From Chloroflexi bacterium 54-19 (GTDB lineage Bacteria > Chloroflexota > Chloroflexia > Chloroheliales > Chloroheliaceae), in the NCBI GenBank assembly GCA_001898225.1, contig MKTJ01000002.1, positions 103,082 through 167,081 on the forward strand: a stretch of 64,000 bases of DNA. Direction: 5' to 3'. This document shows, piece after piece, positions 17,706 to 26,528 of this stretch. Every line of letters begins with the position of its first letter. The stretch's first letter is position 1. The notes under the pieces are model-generated. The model did no database searches and was not told the DNA's origin. It saw only the letters and a list, made by a program, of their open reading frames with translations. The position numbers and the translations under genes were made by a program.

Positions 17706-18042
17706 GTCATTCCGCGTCGCACGGCGCGCAGTCTAGGAATCTAGCCCGAAGGGTTCCTTGGGGGCAGCGTCGGTGGCGTTCGGCACAGTCATTAACCTGT
17801 CATTCCGTAAACCGCAGTTGAAAGACAACTTGCCCCAATCGTATAGCGGTTTACGGAATCTCGCGCGTTGCGTACCGTAAAAACATTGACTGTCCCATAT
17901 TTCAGGCTGCACCAGGCGTCGACCTGGCGCACTTTGGACCTGACAAAGTCCTTCGACCTTGCATTTCGCCAGCGGCGCGAGATTCTGTGACCCGCACAAA
18001 GTCACGAAACAACGTTCGTTTGTACAGCGGGTCACAGAACGA
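17706..18042. repeat. Composite dispersed hairpin element (copy C, three end modules)
   Basis: Three end modules in one locus. C1 (from 17710) has TGTCATTCC ... GGAATCTAGCCCGAAGGG. C2 has a perfect 14-base stem, 17802-17815 with 17846-17859, and a 30-base loop. C3 in the opposite orientation has a 13-base stem, 17983-17995 with 18027-18039. Between C2 and C3 are two mini-hairpins, CCAGG/CCTGG (17912-17916, 17923-17927) and ACTTTG/CAAAGT (17931-17936, 17944-17949), in the same order as in copy E but with different stem sequences. Confidence 0.85.
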
Positions 18043-18169
18043 CAGGTTAATGACCTTACTTTTAATTACAGAATTTCCTTGTACCACAACCGGCTTTTAA
18101 AAGTATTACCCGGTAATAAAACCTCGAAAGGACAAATGCTGGGGTAATTAATAAGAAAGGAACAAGATT

Positions 18170-18607
18170 ATGGATGCCGAGAAAAATATCGCGCTGGCGT
18201 ATAACTGGTTCACTCACGGCTGGCTGGGCGACCACGACCTGGCCGACCAACTCTTTCCCCCAACCTTCACCATTAACGGGCAACCGGTCGGGCCGGACGG
18301 ACCCAAAAGCAATAACCGCAACCGCCTGGCCGGGTTTCCCGACCTCTCCGTCGAGGTGGCGGACCAGTTCGCCTTCGAAGATAAAGTCGTTACACGGTTG
18401 GTCTGGCGCGGCACCCATACCGGCGAATATAGCGGCATCCCAGCCACCGGCAAACGGGTCGAGGCCCTCACCCTCAACATCTTCCGGTTTGAGGGAGAAA
18501 AGGTAGTCGAAAGCTGGAGCGTTACCGACCAGTTCGGAATTTTGAGGCAGCTCGGCCAGCTACCCACCGGGATTCAAAGCGCCCAGGTCGCGCTCGAACA
18601 TCATTAA
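18170..18607 (+). CDS. SnoaL-like / ester cyclase family protein
   Basis: 145 residues with the NTF2-like SnoaL pattern: an N-terminal helix with NIALAYNWFTHG, then NRLAGFPDLSVEVADQFAFEDKVVTRLVWRGTHTGEYSGIPATGKRVEA read in pieces along the cone-shaped fold, and the final FEGEKVVESWSVTDQFGILRQLG. Characterised relatives are polyketide cyclases and unrelated small-molecule binders, so the substrate is unknown. No polyketide genes are present, which argues against an antibiotic role. An AAAGGAAC site precedes the ATG. Confidence 0.8.
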   Translation: MDAEKNIALAYNWFTHGWLGDHDLADQLFPPTFTINGQPVGPDGPKSNNRNRLAGFPDLSVEVADQFAFEDKVVTRLVWRGTHTGEYSGIPATGKRVEALTLNIFRFEGEKVVESWSVTDQFGILRQLGQLPTGIQSAQVALEHH

Positions 18608-18680
18608 GAAGGGGAAAATCGAATTAGCAGCCAATTCGAATAGAATTGTCGCCTGAAAATGGTTATGTTATCATCCGGGC

Positions 18681-19730
18681 ATGGACATATTAGCTCACGT
18701 AACGCGAGGCGGTATCAGCGAAAGCCGCCACGCCGGATTTATCGCTATCGCTGACTCTACCGGTAAGGCCCTCCTGACTTCAGGGCCGCTCGACCAGGAC
18801 CGGGTTGCTTTTCTGCGCTCGTCGGCCAAACCTTTCCAGGCCATTCCCCTGCTCGAAACCGGGGCCGCCGACGCCTTTGAACTGACCCCCGCCGAAATCG
18901 CCCTGGCCTGCGCTTCCCACAACGGCCAGCCCGAACACACCCGGCAGGTCCAGGCCATGCTCGATAAAGCGGGCTTACGGGTAGACCAACTCCTCTGCGG
19001 GGCGCACTACCCCTATCACCCCTCGGACGCCGATGCGTTGCGGCGGGAAGGACGCGCCCCCAGCAACCTGCACAGCAATTGCTCCGGGAAACATACCGGG
19101 ATGCTCCTGACCTGCAAACATATGGGCTGGCCGACCGAGGACTATACCGAGCCGGAACACCCCTTGCAGCAGGCTATCCTCAATGCGGTGGCCGATTTCG
19201 CCGGGCTGAACCCCTCCGAGATTGCGACCGGGCGCGACGGCTGTTCGGTGGTCTGCTTTGGTCTGACCACGCTCCAGATGGCAACCGCCTTCGCTCGCCT
19301 GGCCCAACCCGCTTACTGGGAAAAACAGGGCAACCCCGACCGGGCCAGAGCCGTTACCCGCATCACCGAGGCCATGTACACCCACCCCTTTAACGTGGCG
19401 GGGACCGGGCGCGGCGATACCGACCTGATGGAAGCAGCCCCCGGCGGGCGCATTTTCAGCAAGGGCGGGGCCGAGGCGGTCTGGTGCATGGGCTTCCCGC
19501 AGCGCGGCGTGGCCCTGGCGATGAAAATCGAGGACGGCGCGAACCGGGCCGAACCAGCGATTCTATCCCGGATTTTGCGGACGACCGGTCTATTAAACGA
19601 AGCGGAAATTGCCGCCTACGAAGCCAAACAACTGACCAAACTCAAAAACGTACGCGGCATCGTTGTCGGGGAATACCAGGCCGTCTTTGACCTGAAATCC
19701 CCCGAAGATTGGGATAAGGGCTGCTGTTAA
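18681..19730 (+). CDS. L-asparaginase II family protein (Rhizobium AnsA type)
   Basis: 349-residue protein of the asparaginase family typified by Rhizobium etli AnsA, unrelated to the E. coli enzymes. It should hydrolyse asparagine to aspartate and ammonia. Family landmarks are LRSSAKPFQAIPL near residue 46, ACASHNGQPEH, the Cys-containing LHSNCSGKHTGML (about 130-142), and GRDGCSVVCFGL. These Ser-Lys and Cys residues form the unusual active and zinc sites known for the family. It converges on the TPR gene with 9 bases between stop codons. Confidence 0.93.
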   Translation: MDILAHVTRGGISESRHAGFIAIADSTGKALLTSGPLDQDRVAFLRSSAKPFQAIPLLETGAADAFELTPAEIALACASHNGQPEHTRQVQAMLDKAGLRVDQLLCGAHYPYHPSDADALRREGRAPSNLHSNCSGKHTGMLLTCKHMGWPTEDYTEPEHPLQQAILNAVADFAGLNPSEIATGRDGCSVVCFGLTTLQMATAFARLAQPAYWEKQGNPDRARAVTRITEAMYTHPFNVAGTGRGDTDLMEAAPGGRIFSKGGAEAVWCMGFPQRGVALAMKIEDGANRAEPAILSRILRTTGLLNEAEIAAYEAKQLTKLKNVRGIVVGEYQAVFDLKSPEDWDKGCC

Positions 19731-19739
19731 TTTCCCGGT

Positions 19740-20735
19740 TTATTCCCTAGAAACCCCGGCCTGGGCCAGGCGCTGGTTGGCATAGTTCAACAACAGCGCC
19801 TGGCCCAACTTTTGGGCCGTTTCTAACGCCCGGCTATATTCGGCCACCGCTTCTTCTCGTTCACCCTGCTTCAGCTTTATATCGCCAAACCGCAGGCGCG
19901 AAAGCACCCCGGCCCCGGCGTAGTCCATTTCCTCGGCCAGCGCCAGGGCCGCCTGGGCGTGGGCGAGGGCCTTCTCCAATTCACCTCTTAGCAAATAAAT
20001 ATCGCAAAGCAGCAGGTGGTCGAGCGGGAGGTAGGGCTTGAACCCGGCCTGTTCCCGGCCCCGCAACTCCCGCAAAGAATTTGCCAGGGCCGCGTCGAGG
20101 TCGCCTTCGGCCAGGGCAATCCCGGCCAGGTGGCGCGAGGTTTCGGCAATTTGAAAATAAAAATGGTGCTGCTCGGCCAGTTCTCGCGCAAAGTTGTAGT
20201 GGGTCCGGGCGGTCTCTCGCTCCTGCCAGCGTTCGTGGACCAGGCCAACAAAGAAATTCGATTCGCAGATGCCCTCTAAATCCTCTAGCTCCTGCCGGAT
20301 TGCCAGGGCCTGCTCCTGGTAAGCCAGGGCCGGGCCGTAATGGGCTTTTTCTTTGTCCGAAACAAAGCCGCCGAAAATACTTATAAAATAATCAGTCTGG
20401 CCAAGCAGGTTCAAAACCTCGGCCAGGGCCAGGCGGTCCGAACTGCTTTCGGCCAGGGAACGGGCTTCCCCCAAAACCGCCGCAAGGGTTTCCTCGCCGC
20501 TGTGATTCACAAACAGGTTCGTTACCAGGCTGCGGGCATAGCCGGTTAAAAGCTTTAGCCGGGCCGGGGCAGGGACCGCCCCCGGCTCGAAAAGCTGGCG
20601 GGCTTTTTCGAATAGGGCACAGGCCGCCCCCGGTTGTCCGCCGGAAGTATACTCCCGGCCAATTTCGGTTAGCGCCTCGAACACCGCCGTATACTGTCCC
20701 GCCAGGGTGGGGGTGGTCGCAATCGTCCGGTCCAT
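19740..20735 (-). CDS. TPR-repeat protein
   Basis: About 331 residues of helical repeats with the tetratricopeptide pattern, for example YQEQALAIRQELED, ALAHAQAALALAEE and AVAEYSRALETAQKLGQ. No other domain is visible. Such proteins act as scaffolds or regulators, often beside SARP- or LuxR-type activators; none is present here, so the partner is unknown. I chose the ATG at 20735 because GAAAGGACT sits just upstream of it; an in-frame ATG 15 bases earlier is possible. Confidence 0.8.
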   Translation of the reverse strand: MDRTIATTPTLAGQYTAVFEALTEIGREYTSGGQPGAACALFEKARQLFEPGAVPAPARLKLLTGYARSLVTNLFVNHSGEETLAAVLGEARSLAESSSDRLALAEVLNLLGQTDYFISIFGGFVSDKEKAHYGPALAYQEQALAIRQELEDLEGICESNFFVGLVHERWQERETARTHYNFARELAEQHHFYFQIAETSRHLAGIALAEGDLDAALANSLRELRGREQAGFKPYLPLDHLLLCDIYLLRGELEKALAHAQAALALAEEMDYAGAGVLSRLRFGDIKLKQGEREEAVAEYSRALETAQKLGQALLLNYANQRLAQAGVSRE

Positions 20736-20765
20736 TTTGAGTCCTTTCATCGTTAACTTTTATAT

Positions 20766-20840
20766 TACTAAACACTGGCTTCTGGCCTCTGCCTTCTGCC
20801 CTCTGCCTACTAAACACTAAAAACTGAACACTAAAAACTT
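20766..20840 (+). repeat. Low-complexity dispersed tract
   Basis: ACTAAACACT, then TTCTGGCCTCTGCCTTCTGC, then ACTAAACACTAAAAACTGAA. Lies between the divergent TPR and TetR genes without a hairpin element beside it. Confidence 0.8.
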
Positions 20841-20951
20841 TTCCCCTTCAACGACTTTGCCGCCGTCGGTTATAATGGTAAAAGCCGCCCTCGCCGGACT
20901 CAATAAGCAAGCGAGCGGCTCTGTTGAATACTGAACAAAACGGGCAAATTG

Positions 20952-21551
20952 ATGAATAACTCCGAGAAAGAGACCGAACCGGCCAGAAGTGAAGACCGCC
21001 GCATCCGGCGGACCCGCCAGGCTCTACAAAGCGCCTTCAAGGAAGTCGTGCGCGAAAAAGGCTTTACGGCGACCACGGTCCAGGATATTACCGAGCGGGC
21101 TAACGTCAACCGGGGCACTTTTTACATCCATTTTGCCGACAAATACGCCCTGACTTCCTCGATTATTCGCCAGAACTTTCACGCCCAGTTGCAAAGCCAC
21201 CTGCCGCCCAACCCCGGCTGGAACAAATTCTCCCTCGAATGCCTGGTCCGGTTTGTCCTGCTCCATTTCGAAAGCAAATACCACCACCGCCCGCCCATGC
21301 TGAATGTGCCGACGCCCCTTTTCGAGCAGACCGTCCGGGAAGAACTGGACACGTTGTTGCTCTGCTGGCTCAAACAAAGTTATTCCTCTCGGCCCGGCCA
21401 ACCAAAAGAAACCCTGGAAAGACTGGCCCAGGTCGTCGTCTGGTCAATCCTGGGGTCGGCGGTCCAATGGGGCCAGGAAGAAACCACTTTTTCGCTCGAT
21501 GAAATGACCGCCACGATTTTACGGGTGGTGCTAGAAGGAATCCCCGCCTGA
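20952..21551 (+). CDS. TetR/AcrR family transcriptional regulator
   Basis: About 199 residues. The N-terminal HTH is clear: RRTRQALQSAFKEVVREKGF, TTVQDITERANVNRGTFYIH and FADKYAL. The ligand-binding C-terminal half is helical and of the TetR_C type seen with YvdT/YbiH-like regulators. It usually represses a neighbouring exporter or enzyme, but the next gene encodes a secreted protein and the target is not evident. No perfect palindrome was found in its upstream region. A TTG one codon before the ATG is an alternative start. Confidence 0.88.
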   Translation: MNNSEKETEPARSEDRRIRRTRQALQSAFKEVVREKGFTATTVQDITERANVNRGTFYIHFADKYALTSSIIRQNFHAQLQSHLPPNPGWNKFSLECLVRFVLLHFESKYHHRPPMLNVPTPLFEQTVREELDTLLLCWLKQSYSSRPGQPKETLERLAQVVVWSILGSAVQWGQEETTFSLDEMTATILRVVLEGIPA

Positions 21552-21721
21552 ATAATCCGCTCGGCTTACCTACCAATTCCCCCTAAATCAATAATTAATT
21601 CCCCGGCAATATATTAAAAAATTGTTATTTATGTTATTATTAAATTATCTCGCAGCAAACGGCTCGAAGCTTTCATATATCTTCAGGCATGATGTGATAA
21701 TAAAAAACAGGAAAGGATTGT

Positions 21722-22408
21722 ATGAATTCGACTATTAAGTTACACCCCGGCCAGTCCGCTTTCCGTACCAAATTACTGCTTCTGGTTACGCTCCTGGTTT
21801 TGAGTCTGACCCTGACCGTCTTCGCGGCGAAACCCGCTCACGCCGCCACCGCTACCCTCACCGTCGTCAATCCCAAAATCGCCCTGGGCGACGGCCTGAC
21901 CATCAGCGGGACTGGCTTTGCCTCCGGCGAGAAAATCGCCCTGTGGGTCACGACCCCGGATGGCCGGGCCCTGGACGGCGCCTATCTCAACGCCAGCGCT
22001 GACGGCACCTTTTCGAACTTCTCGAACCCCGAATATACCTTCCAGGGTTCTCCCGGCACCTGGCACGTGACCGTCCAGGGCCTCGTCTCCAACGAAATCG
22101 CTTCGGCCCCGTTCCAGGTAATGGCCCCGACCCTGCAAGCCACCGGCCTGGTCCTCGGCCCGTTGGTAGTCGTGCTGTTCTCCGGCGAGGGCTGGTTGAA
22201 AGGCGACCGCGTCCAGGTCTGGATTACCGACCCGGCGACCGGCAAAGTTTACTCCGACCAAAGCAGCTACGCCTGGGCGACCACCAACGGCGAAATCCCG
22301 GCCTCGCCCGGCCTGGTTATCCTGTTCGAGGGCAAACCCGGCACCTACGCCATTACCGTAGCCGGTACGACCAACGTCATCGAAAGCACTACCTTCACCG
22401 CCTCCTAG
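21722..22408 (+). CDS. Secreted protein with two Ig-like repeats
   Basis: 228 residues. Positions 1-41 form a signal peptide: basic start, hydrophobic LLLLVTLLVLSLTLTVF core and an AHAAT cleavage context. The mature part is two similar beta-rich repeats (about 45-130 and 135-225). Shared patterns are ISGTGFASGEKIALWVTTPDG versus FSGEGWLKGDRVQVWITDP and GSPGTWHVTVQG versus GKPGTYAITVAG, so they arose by duplication. This looks like an extracellular Ig-like/IPT-type module of unknown ligand. A good GAAAGGA site precedes the ATG. Confidence 0.8.
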   Translation: MNSTIKLHPGQSAFRTKLLLLVTLLVLSLTLTVFAAKPAHAATATLTVVNPKIALGDGLTISGTGFASGEKIALWVTTPDGRALDGAYLNASADGTFSNFSNPEYTFQGSPGTWHVTVQGLVSNEIASAPFQVMAPTLQATGLVLGPLVVVLFSGEGWLKGDRVQVWITDPATGKVYSDQSSYAWATTNGEIPASPGLVILFEGKPGTYAITVAGTTNVIESTTFTAS

Positions 22409-22433
22409 AATTTAGTCGAATCGCATCCGCACA

Positions 22434-22468
22434 GGGCCAGCCTTGATAACGGGCTGGCCTTGTTTTTT
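22434..22468 (+). terminator. Intrinsic terminator
   Basis: Stem GGCCAGCC (22435-22442) with GGCTGGCC (22452-22459), then TTGTTTTTT. Ends the secreted-protein gene; its position shows that the chrA gene must start further downstream. Confidence 0.9.
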
Positions 22469-22562
22469 GCAAAATAAACCCTTATATTATCGTCATCAAG
22501 GGGAAGTAGCATCAGAGAATAAAGTGGAAAAAGAACCAGGAACAAGGAAAATCCGGCCATTT

Positions 22563-23843
22563 ATGAACTCGGACGCCCAAATGCCGCCTTCCGGCGAGAC
22601 TATAATCAGCCCAGATACCGCTACCTCGAAGAAACCAGGTGGCTCTTTTTTTGAGGTTTTAGCGGTCTTTACCCGCCTGGGTCTGACCTCCTTTGGCGGC
22701 CCGATTGCCCATCTCGGCTATTTCCGCGATGAAATCGTCACCCGCCGCAAGTGGGTCAGCGAACAGACCTACGCCGACCTGGTAGCCCTGGCCCAGTTCC
22801 TGCCCGGTCCGGCCAGCAGCGAAGTCGGTATCGCCCTGGGTATCAGCCGGGCCGGGCTGAAGGGGGGCCTGGCGGCCTGGCTCGGTTTTACCCTGCCGAG
22901 CGCCGCCGCCCTTATCCTCTTTGCCTACGGGTTAAACGCCTTTGGCGGGAACGGGGCCAACCTGACCGAAAGTGGCTGGCTGCATGGCCTGACCGTGGTG
23001 GCAGTGGCGGTCGTCGCATTGGCTCTCTGGGGGATGGCCCGCAACTTCAGCAACGACCGCTACCGCGCCACCCTGACCATCCTGGCCGCTATCATCACCC
23101 TGCTCTGGCCGACCGGGTTGGCCCAGATAGCCATAATCGTCGGGGCTGGTCTGATAGGCTGGCGTTTCATGGGCGCGAAGACCGCCGCCAGTAAACCGGA
23201 AGAAGAACCGCTCCACCTGGCGGTGCCGCGCAGCCTGGCAATCGTTTGCCTGGTGGCGTTTTTCCTGTTGCTGGTGGCATTGCCCCTGGCCCGGCAGGTG
23301 TCGGGGAGCCAGCCGGTGGCCCTTTTCGATAGCTTTTATCGTTCGGGGGCGCTGGTCTTCGGCGGCGGACACGTGGTGCTGCCCCTGCTACAGGCCGAGG
23401 TGGTGCCGCCCGGCTGGGTCAGCAACGAACAATTTATCGCGGGATACGGGGCGGCCCAGGCAGTCCCCGGCCCGCTGTTCACCTTCTCGGCTTACCTCGG
23501 CGCGGTCAGCAAGCCCGACCCGAACGGCTGGCTGGGTGGAATTATCGCCCTGGTCGGGATTTTCCTGCCTGCCTTTTTGCTGGTAATCGGTGCGCTGCCC
23601 TTCTGGAACGAGTTGAGAAAACTGGCCGGGTTTCAGGCTGCCCTGGGCGGGGTCAACGCTGCGGTGGTGGGGATTTTGCTGGCCGCCCTCTACCAACCGG
23701 CCTGGACCAGCGCCATCCGCAGCCCTGGCGACCTGGCGTTAGGGCTGGGAGCGTTCGGCTTGCTGGCGGCCTGGAAATGGCCGCCCTGGCTGGTGGTGGT
23801 ACTTTCGGCGGCGGGCGGCTATATGTTAAGCCTGTTCACCTAG
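22563..23843 (+). CDS. chrA: Chromate transporter, long-chain CHR type
   Basis: About 426 residues with two homologous CHR domains. The N-terminal copy has TSFGGPIAHLGYFRDEIV, RRKWVSE and QFLPGPASSE; the C-terminal copy has LVFGGGHVVLPLLQAEVVPP and AVPGPLFTFSAYLG. About ten membrane segments are visible. ChrA family members export chromate, although many are annotated by similarity only. The frame is open upstream to 22443, but that part overlaps a terminator, so the ATG at 22563 (MNSDAQMPP) is preferred. No chrB regulator is adjacent. Confidence 0.9.
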   Translation: MNSDAQMPPSGETIISPDTATSKKPGGSFFEVLAVFTRLGLTSFGGPIAHLGYFRDEIVTRRKWVSEQTYADLVALAQFLPGPASSEVGIALGISRAGLKGGLAAWLGFTLPSAAALILFAYGLNAFGGNGANLTESGWLHGLTVVAVAVVALALWGMARNFSNDRYRATLTILAAIITLLWPTGLAQIAIIVGAGLIGWRFMGAKTAASKPEEEPLHLAVPRSLAIVCLVAFFLLLVALPLARQVSGSQPVALFDSFYRSGALVFGGGHVVLPLLQAEVVPPGWVSNEQFIAGYGAAQAVPGPLFTFSAYLGAVSKPDPNGWLGGIIALVGIFLPAFLLVIGALPFWNELRKLAGFQAALGGVNAAVVGILLAALYQPAWTSAIRSPGDLALGLGAFGLLAAWKWPPWLVVVLSAAGGYMLSLFT

Positions 23844-23883
23844 GACAGTGACCATCCAGACACCACCTGATGGTCACTGTCCT
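23842..23883. terminator. Strong hairpin at the chrA stop codon
   Basis: Perfect 15-base stem (23842-23856 with 23869-23883, centre ACAGTGACCATC) and a 12-base loop, starting inside the chrA TAG. There is no T run, so it may terminate both convergent transcripts by structure or protect 3-prime ends. Confidence 0.7.
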
Positions 23884-23949
23884 TGACCAATTCGGGGCGC
23901 TCTTTCAGGTCTAATAATTGGTAAACCACCTTTACTAATCCCTGGTTGC

Positions 23950-24765
23950 TTAATTCTTCGGGCGAAGGCGGACAAAAAGGAGGGGCGGCACATCGTAAAA
24001 GGACCAACCCAGGGCGCTGGTCGGGGGCGTGGCCGGACGGTAGGGCGGTTCTTCCAGGCCGTCCATCACCAGGCCCGCCTCGAAAGCGGCGTTTAAGAGT
24101 TCGTGCAAAGGGCGGTGCCAGTAGTATTGTTGAAGCGGCTGCTCGGTAATCGCCAGCCCTTTGGTGACTTCGCTCGAAAGATAGCGCGAGACCTTGATTG
24201 AATACCGGGGTGCGCTCTCATAATCGACCAGTTCAGCCTGAAGCGCCACGTCCTGTCCGTTAAAACAGGGGTGCATAACCGTAAAGACAAAGCGCCCCTG
24301 CGATTTCAGAAGCCTGGCGACCGAGCGGAAAAGCGGCTCGATGACGGGCATATCCATGATGGCGTTATTGCAGACCGCCGCGTCAAACGGCTGGGCTTCC
24401 GGTCCGGCCAGGGCTACCAGTTCGGCTTCGCTGGTAGCGTCGGCCACGTGGTAGGTGATGCGGTCGAGATTTTCGGTGGTGCGCCCTTTCGCCAGTTCGA
24501 TAAGGCGGGGGCTGAAGTCCGCCGCGACCACCTCCGCGCCCAGTTTAGCCAGGTGGCGGGTGAAAATGCCGTTCCCGCAGGCTATATCCAGCACCCTTTC
24601 GCCGGGCTGAATGTCGAGCATCCGGCTGGCGGTCGGCTCAATCAAAACGGTCTGAAAACCCCCGCCGCTGCCCATCTTGGCGTCCCAGGCGTCCGCGTTG
24701 GTGTCCCAGATCCGGCGCGACTCGTCCAATAAAGCGGCCTGGTCGTCCGGCCTGTTTGCGTCCAT
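23950..24765 (-). CDS. Class I SAM-dependent methyltransferase
   Basis: 271 residues. The SAM-binding motif is VLDIACGNGIFTRHLAKLG, followed by VVAADFSPRLIELAKGR (motif II acidic residue), and the motif IV region FDAAVCNNAIMDM. The fold matches ubiE/BioC-like small-molecule methyltransferases. Substrate is unknown. A clear AAAGGAG site lies 7 bases before the ATG. It is convergent with chrA and has no functional partner next to it. Confidence 0.88.
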   Translation of the reverse strand: MDANRPDDQAALLDESRRIWDTNADAWDAKMGSGGGFQTVLIEPTASRMLDIQPGERVLDIACGNGIFTRHLAKLGAEVVAADFSPRLIELAKGRTTENLDRITYHVADATSEAELVALAGPEAQPFDAAVCNNAIMDMPVIEPLFRSVARLLKSQGRFVFTVMHPCFNGQDVALQAELVDYESAPRYSIKVSRYLSSEVTKGLAITEQPLQQYYWHRPLHELLNAAFEAGLVMDGLEEPPYRPATPPTSALGWSFYDVPPLLFVRLRPKN

Positions 24766-24871
24766 AAAATCTCCTTTGGCTAAAAGTGGTTATGAGTGCA
24801 GTATAAGGAAATATACTACAATCAACTAAGCCTGTCTATTGGCCCAACGACTGACGGGGGACTCTGTCATG

Positions 24872-25001
24872 CGCCCTCGACCGTGATATTGTCCATCGGA
24901 AACCCTTCGGGCTAGATTCCTCGCTGCGCTCGGAATGACAAGTTGAAGGGTTGTGATATTCGCCAACGGCGCTGAGACACCCGCAGGTGCGACCTGCGGG
25001 T
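24872..25001. repeat. Dispersed hairpin element (copy D)
   Basis: Begins CGACCGTGATATTGTCC, then CCCTTCGGGCTAGATTCC, a short loop and GGAATGACA (stem 24916-24920 with 24932-24936). A second module has GATATTCGCCAACGG followed by a perfect 10-base hairpin, ACCCGCAGGT (24979-24988) with ACCTGCGGGT (24992-25001) around GCG. Confidence 0.85.
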
Positions 25002-25010
25002 ATGCCAAAC

Positions 25011-25089
25011 TGACCTCTGACATCTGCCTTCTGACTACTGGCCTCTGACTTCTACTAAAAACTAAAAACTGAACACTAAACACTGAAAA
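25011..25089 (+). repeat. Low-complexity dispersed tract
   Basis: CTGACCTCTGACATCTGCC units then ACTAAAAACTAAAAACTGAA and CACTAAACACTG. Directly follows copy D of the hairpin element. Confidence 0.8.
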
Positions 25090-25211
25090 CAAAAATTGAC
25101 ATGGCCCCCTCGTTGCAATATCATGCCCTGGTAAACTTTCAGGAGAGCGAAGAAAAGGTTAAAGCGACCTTCAAGGACTATTTTTAGAACTATTTTAAGG
25201 AATACAAACGC

Positions 25212-26528
25212 TTGATTACTGTAAAATTATTGGATGTGGCCCGCTGCCCCCGCTGCGTGGCGACCGCCGGGAAGGACCGGGAAAAAGGCCGCCTCGAAGC
25301 GGTCGAAGGCGGCTTTGTCTGCCAGACCTGCGGCCTCTCCTACGGCGCTTTCAACAATAGCGGCAAAGACGAGCCGGTCGTCTCGGAAGGCAAAGTCCTG
25401 CCCCGCCGGGGCTATGTGGACCTCCTGCCCCGCGCCGAAGTCGGCCAGCAGACCCGCTACCTGGAAGATGAATTCGAACACGACCTCGACCACGAGCATA
25501 TCAGCCTGCCGCTCCTGGGCGCGAAAGTCCGCAACGACCTGCTTCGCAAAATGCTCCAACCCTCGAAAAAAGACGTAGCCCTGGAAGTGGGCTGCGGCGA
25601 TGGCCGGTTCTGCTACTGGAACCGCAAGAAATTCGGGGCCGTTATCGGGGTAGACGCCGCGCCGCTGTTCGCCAATGAAGCCCTAGACGAAATCGGGCTG
25701 GTCCGGGGGGACGGTCGCCAGTTGCCTTTTGCCCCCGAATCGTTTGATAAAGTCTTCTCGCTCGACCTCATGGAGCACCTGCCGCTGGACGGTATCGAGC
25801 CGTTCTTTACCGAACTGGGCCGTGTCCTCAAACCGGATGGCCGCATATTCGTCTTCTCAAACACGCGGGAGATGGGTCGCCTCTGGGGTGTCATCAAACT
25901 TCAAAAAAAGGTCGCCGGGTTCTTTACCAAACGCGGTATTTTCGATTTTCACCGCGACGAACTCCGTAAGAGCGACCATCTCAAGGCCGTCAAGACCTGG
26001 GACGAACTCGAATATTTTGTCAACAAGGCTGGCTTCACCATCGAAAAGAAAATCTTCTGGAACGGCGTCTTCCAGGGGCTGGTCGATAACATAATCATCA
26101 AAGCCGGGGAGTACGGGGTGCGGCGTATCGTGCGCTTCCAGCTCGACCGCCAGCGCAAGGCCGAGAAAGCCCACCAGGAAGCCACCAGCAAAGACGTGCG
26201 CTCCCGTATGGCGAGCGGCACCGTCGGGCTGACCTCGGATTGGGCCGACGGGGGCGGGCTGGACCGCTTGCGGGCCGAAGTCGAAAGCAACAAAGTCACT
26301 CACCAGGCCGCCAAGGTTGCCGCCGAGGCCGAGGAAATCCACGAGGAGAACGCCGCAATTGACCTGGCCGTCCGCAAGAACCTGAAAAGCAGCTTCGCCC
26401 GGCGCAAGAGCGGGCCGATTGTGTTGTTCCTGCGAATGCTGACCTTCCTGATGAAACTCGACATCTGGCTCTTTGGGAAGTGGCGGACCGGTCCCTTCTT
26501 TATCATTCTGAAGAAACAGCCCCGGTGA
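25212..26528 (+). CDS. SAM-dependent methyltransferase with N-terminal zinc ribbon
   Basis: 438 residues, TTG start with AAGGA upstream. Residues about 8-45 carry two Cys pairs (RCPRC and CQTCG) typical of a Trm112-like zinc ribbon. The methyltransferase core has VALEVGCGDGRFCYW (motif I), VIGVDAAP, FDKVFSLDLMEHLP and a ELGRVLKPDGRIFVFSN motif. The C-terminal 130 residues are helical and charged. It overlaps the next glycosyltransferase by four bases (GTGA), so it most likely methylates a sugar or lipid of the glycan made by the following three GT4 enzymes. Confidence 0.85.
   Translation: MITVKLLDVARCPRCVATAGKDREKGRLEAVEGGFVCQTCGLSYGAFNNSGKDEPVVSEGKVLPRRGYVDLLPRAEVGQQTRYLEDEFEHDLDHEHISLPLLGAKVRNDLLRKMLQPSKKDVALEVGCGDGRFCYWNRKKFGAVIGVDAAPLFANEALDEIGLVRGDGRQLPFAPESFDKVFSLDLMEHLPLDGIEPFFTELGRVLKPDGRIFVFSNTREMGRLWGVIKLQKKVAGFFTKRGIFDFHRDELRKSDHLKAVKTWDELEYFVNKAGFTIEKKIFWNGVFQGLVDNIIIKAGEYGVRRIVRFQLDRQRKAEKAHQEATSKDVRSRMASGTVGLTSDWADGGGLDRLRAEVESNKVTHQAAKVAAEAEEIHEENAAIDLAVRKNLKSSFARRKSGPIVLFLRMLTFLMKLDIWLFGKWRTGPFFIILKKQPR

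Larger units (their letters stand above)
17325..18169. other. Long repeat-filled intergenic region
   Basis: 845 bases between the AAA+ gene and the SnoaL-like gene. It holds a low-complexity tract (17448-17576) and the largest composite hairpin element in the window (17706-18042). I see no gene. Confidence 0.7.
24766..25211. other. Repeat-filled intergenic region
   Basis: Contains a hairpin element (24872-25001) followed by a low-complexity tract (25011-25089), then about 120 bases leading to the methyltransferase start with an AAGGA site at about 25197. Confidence 0.7.

Noticed and set aside
22443..22562. N-terminal extension of the chromate transporter by 40 codons
   Set aside because: It would begin inside the terminator of the preceding gene and adds a non-conserved stretch; the ATG at 22563 is better placed.
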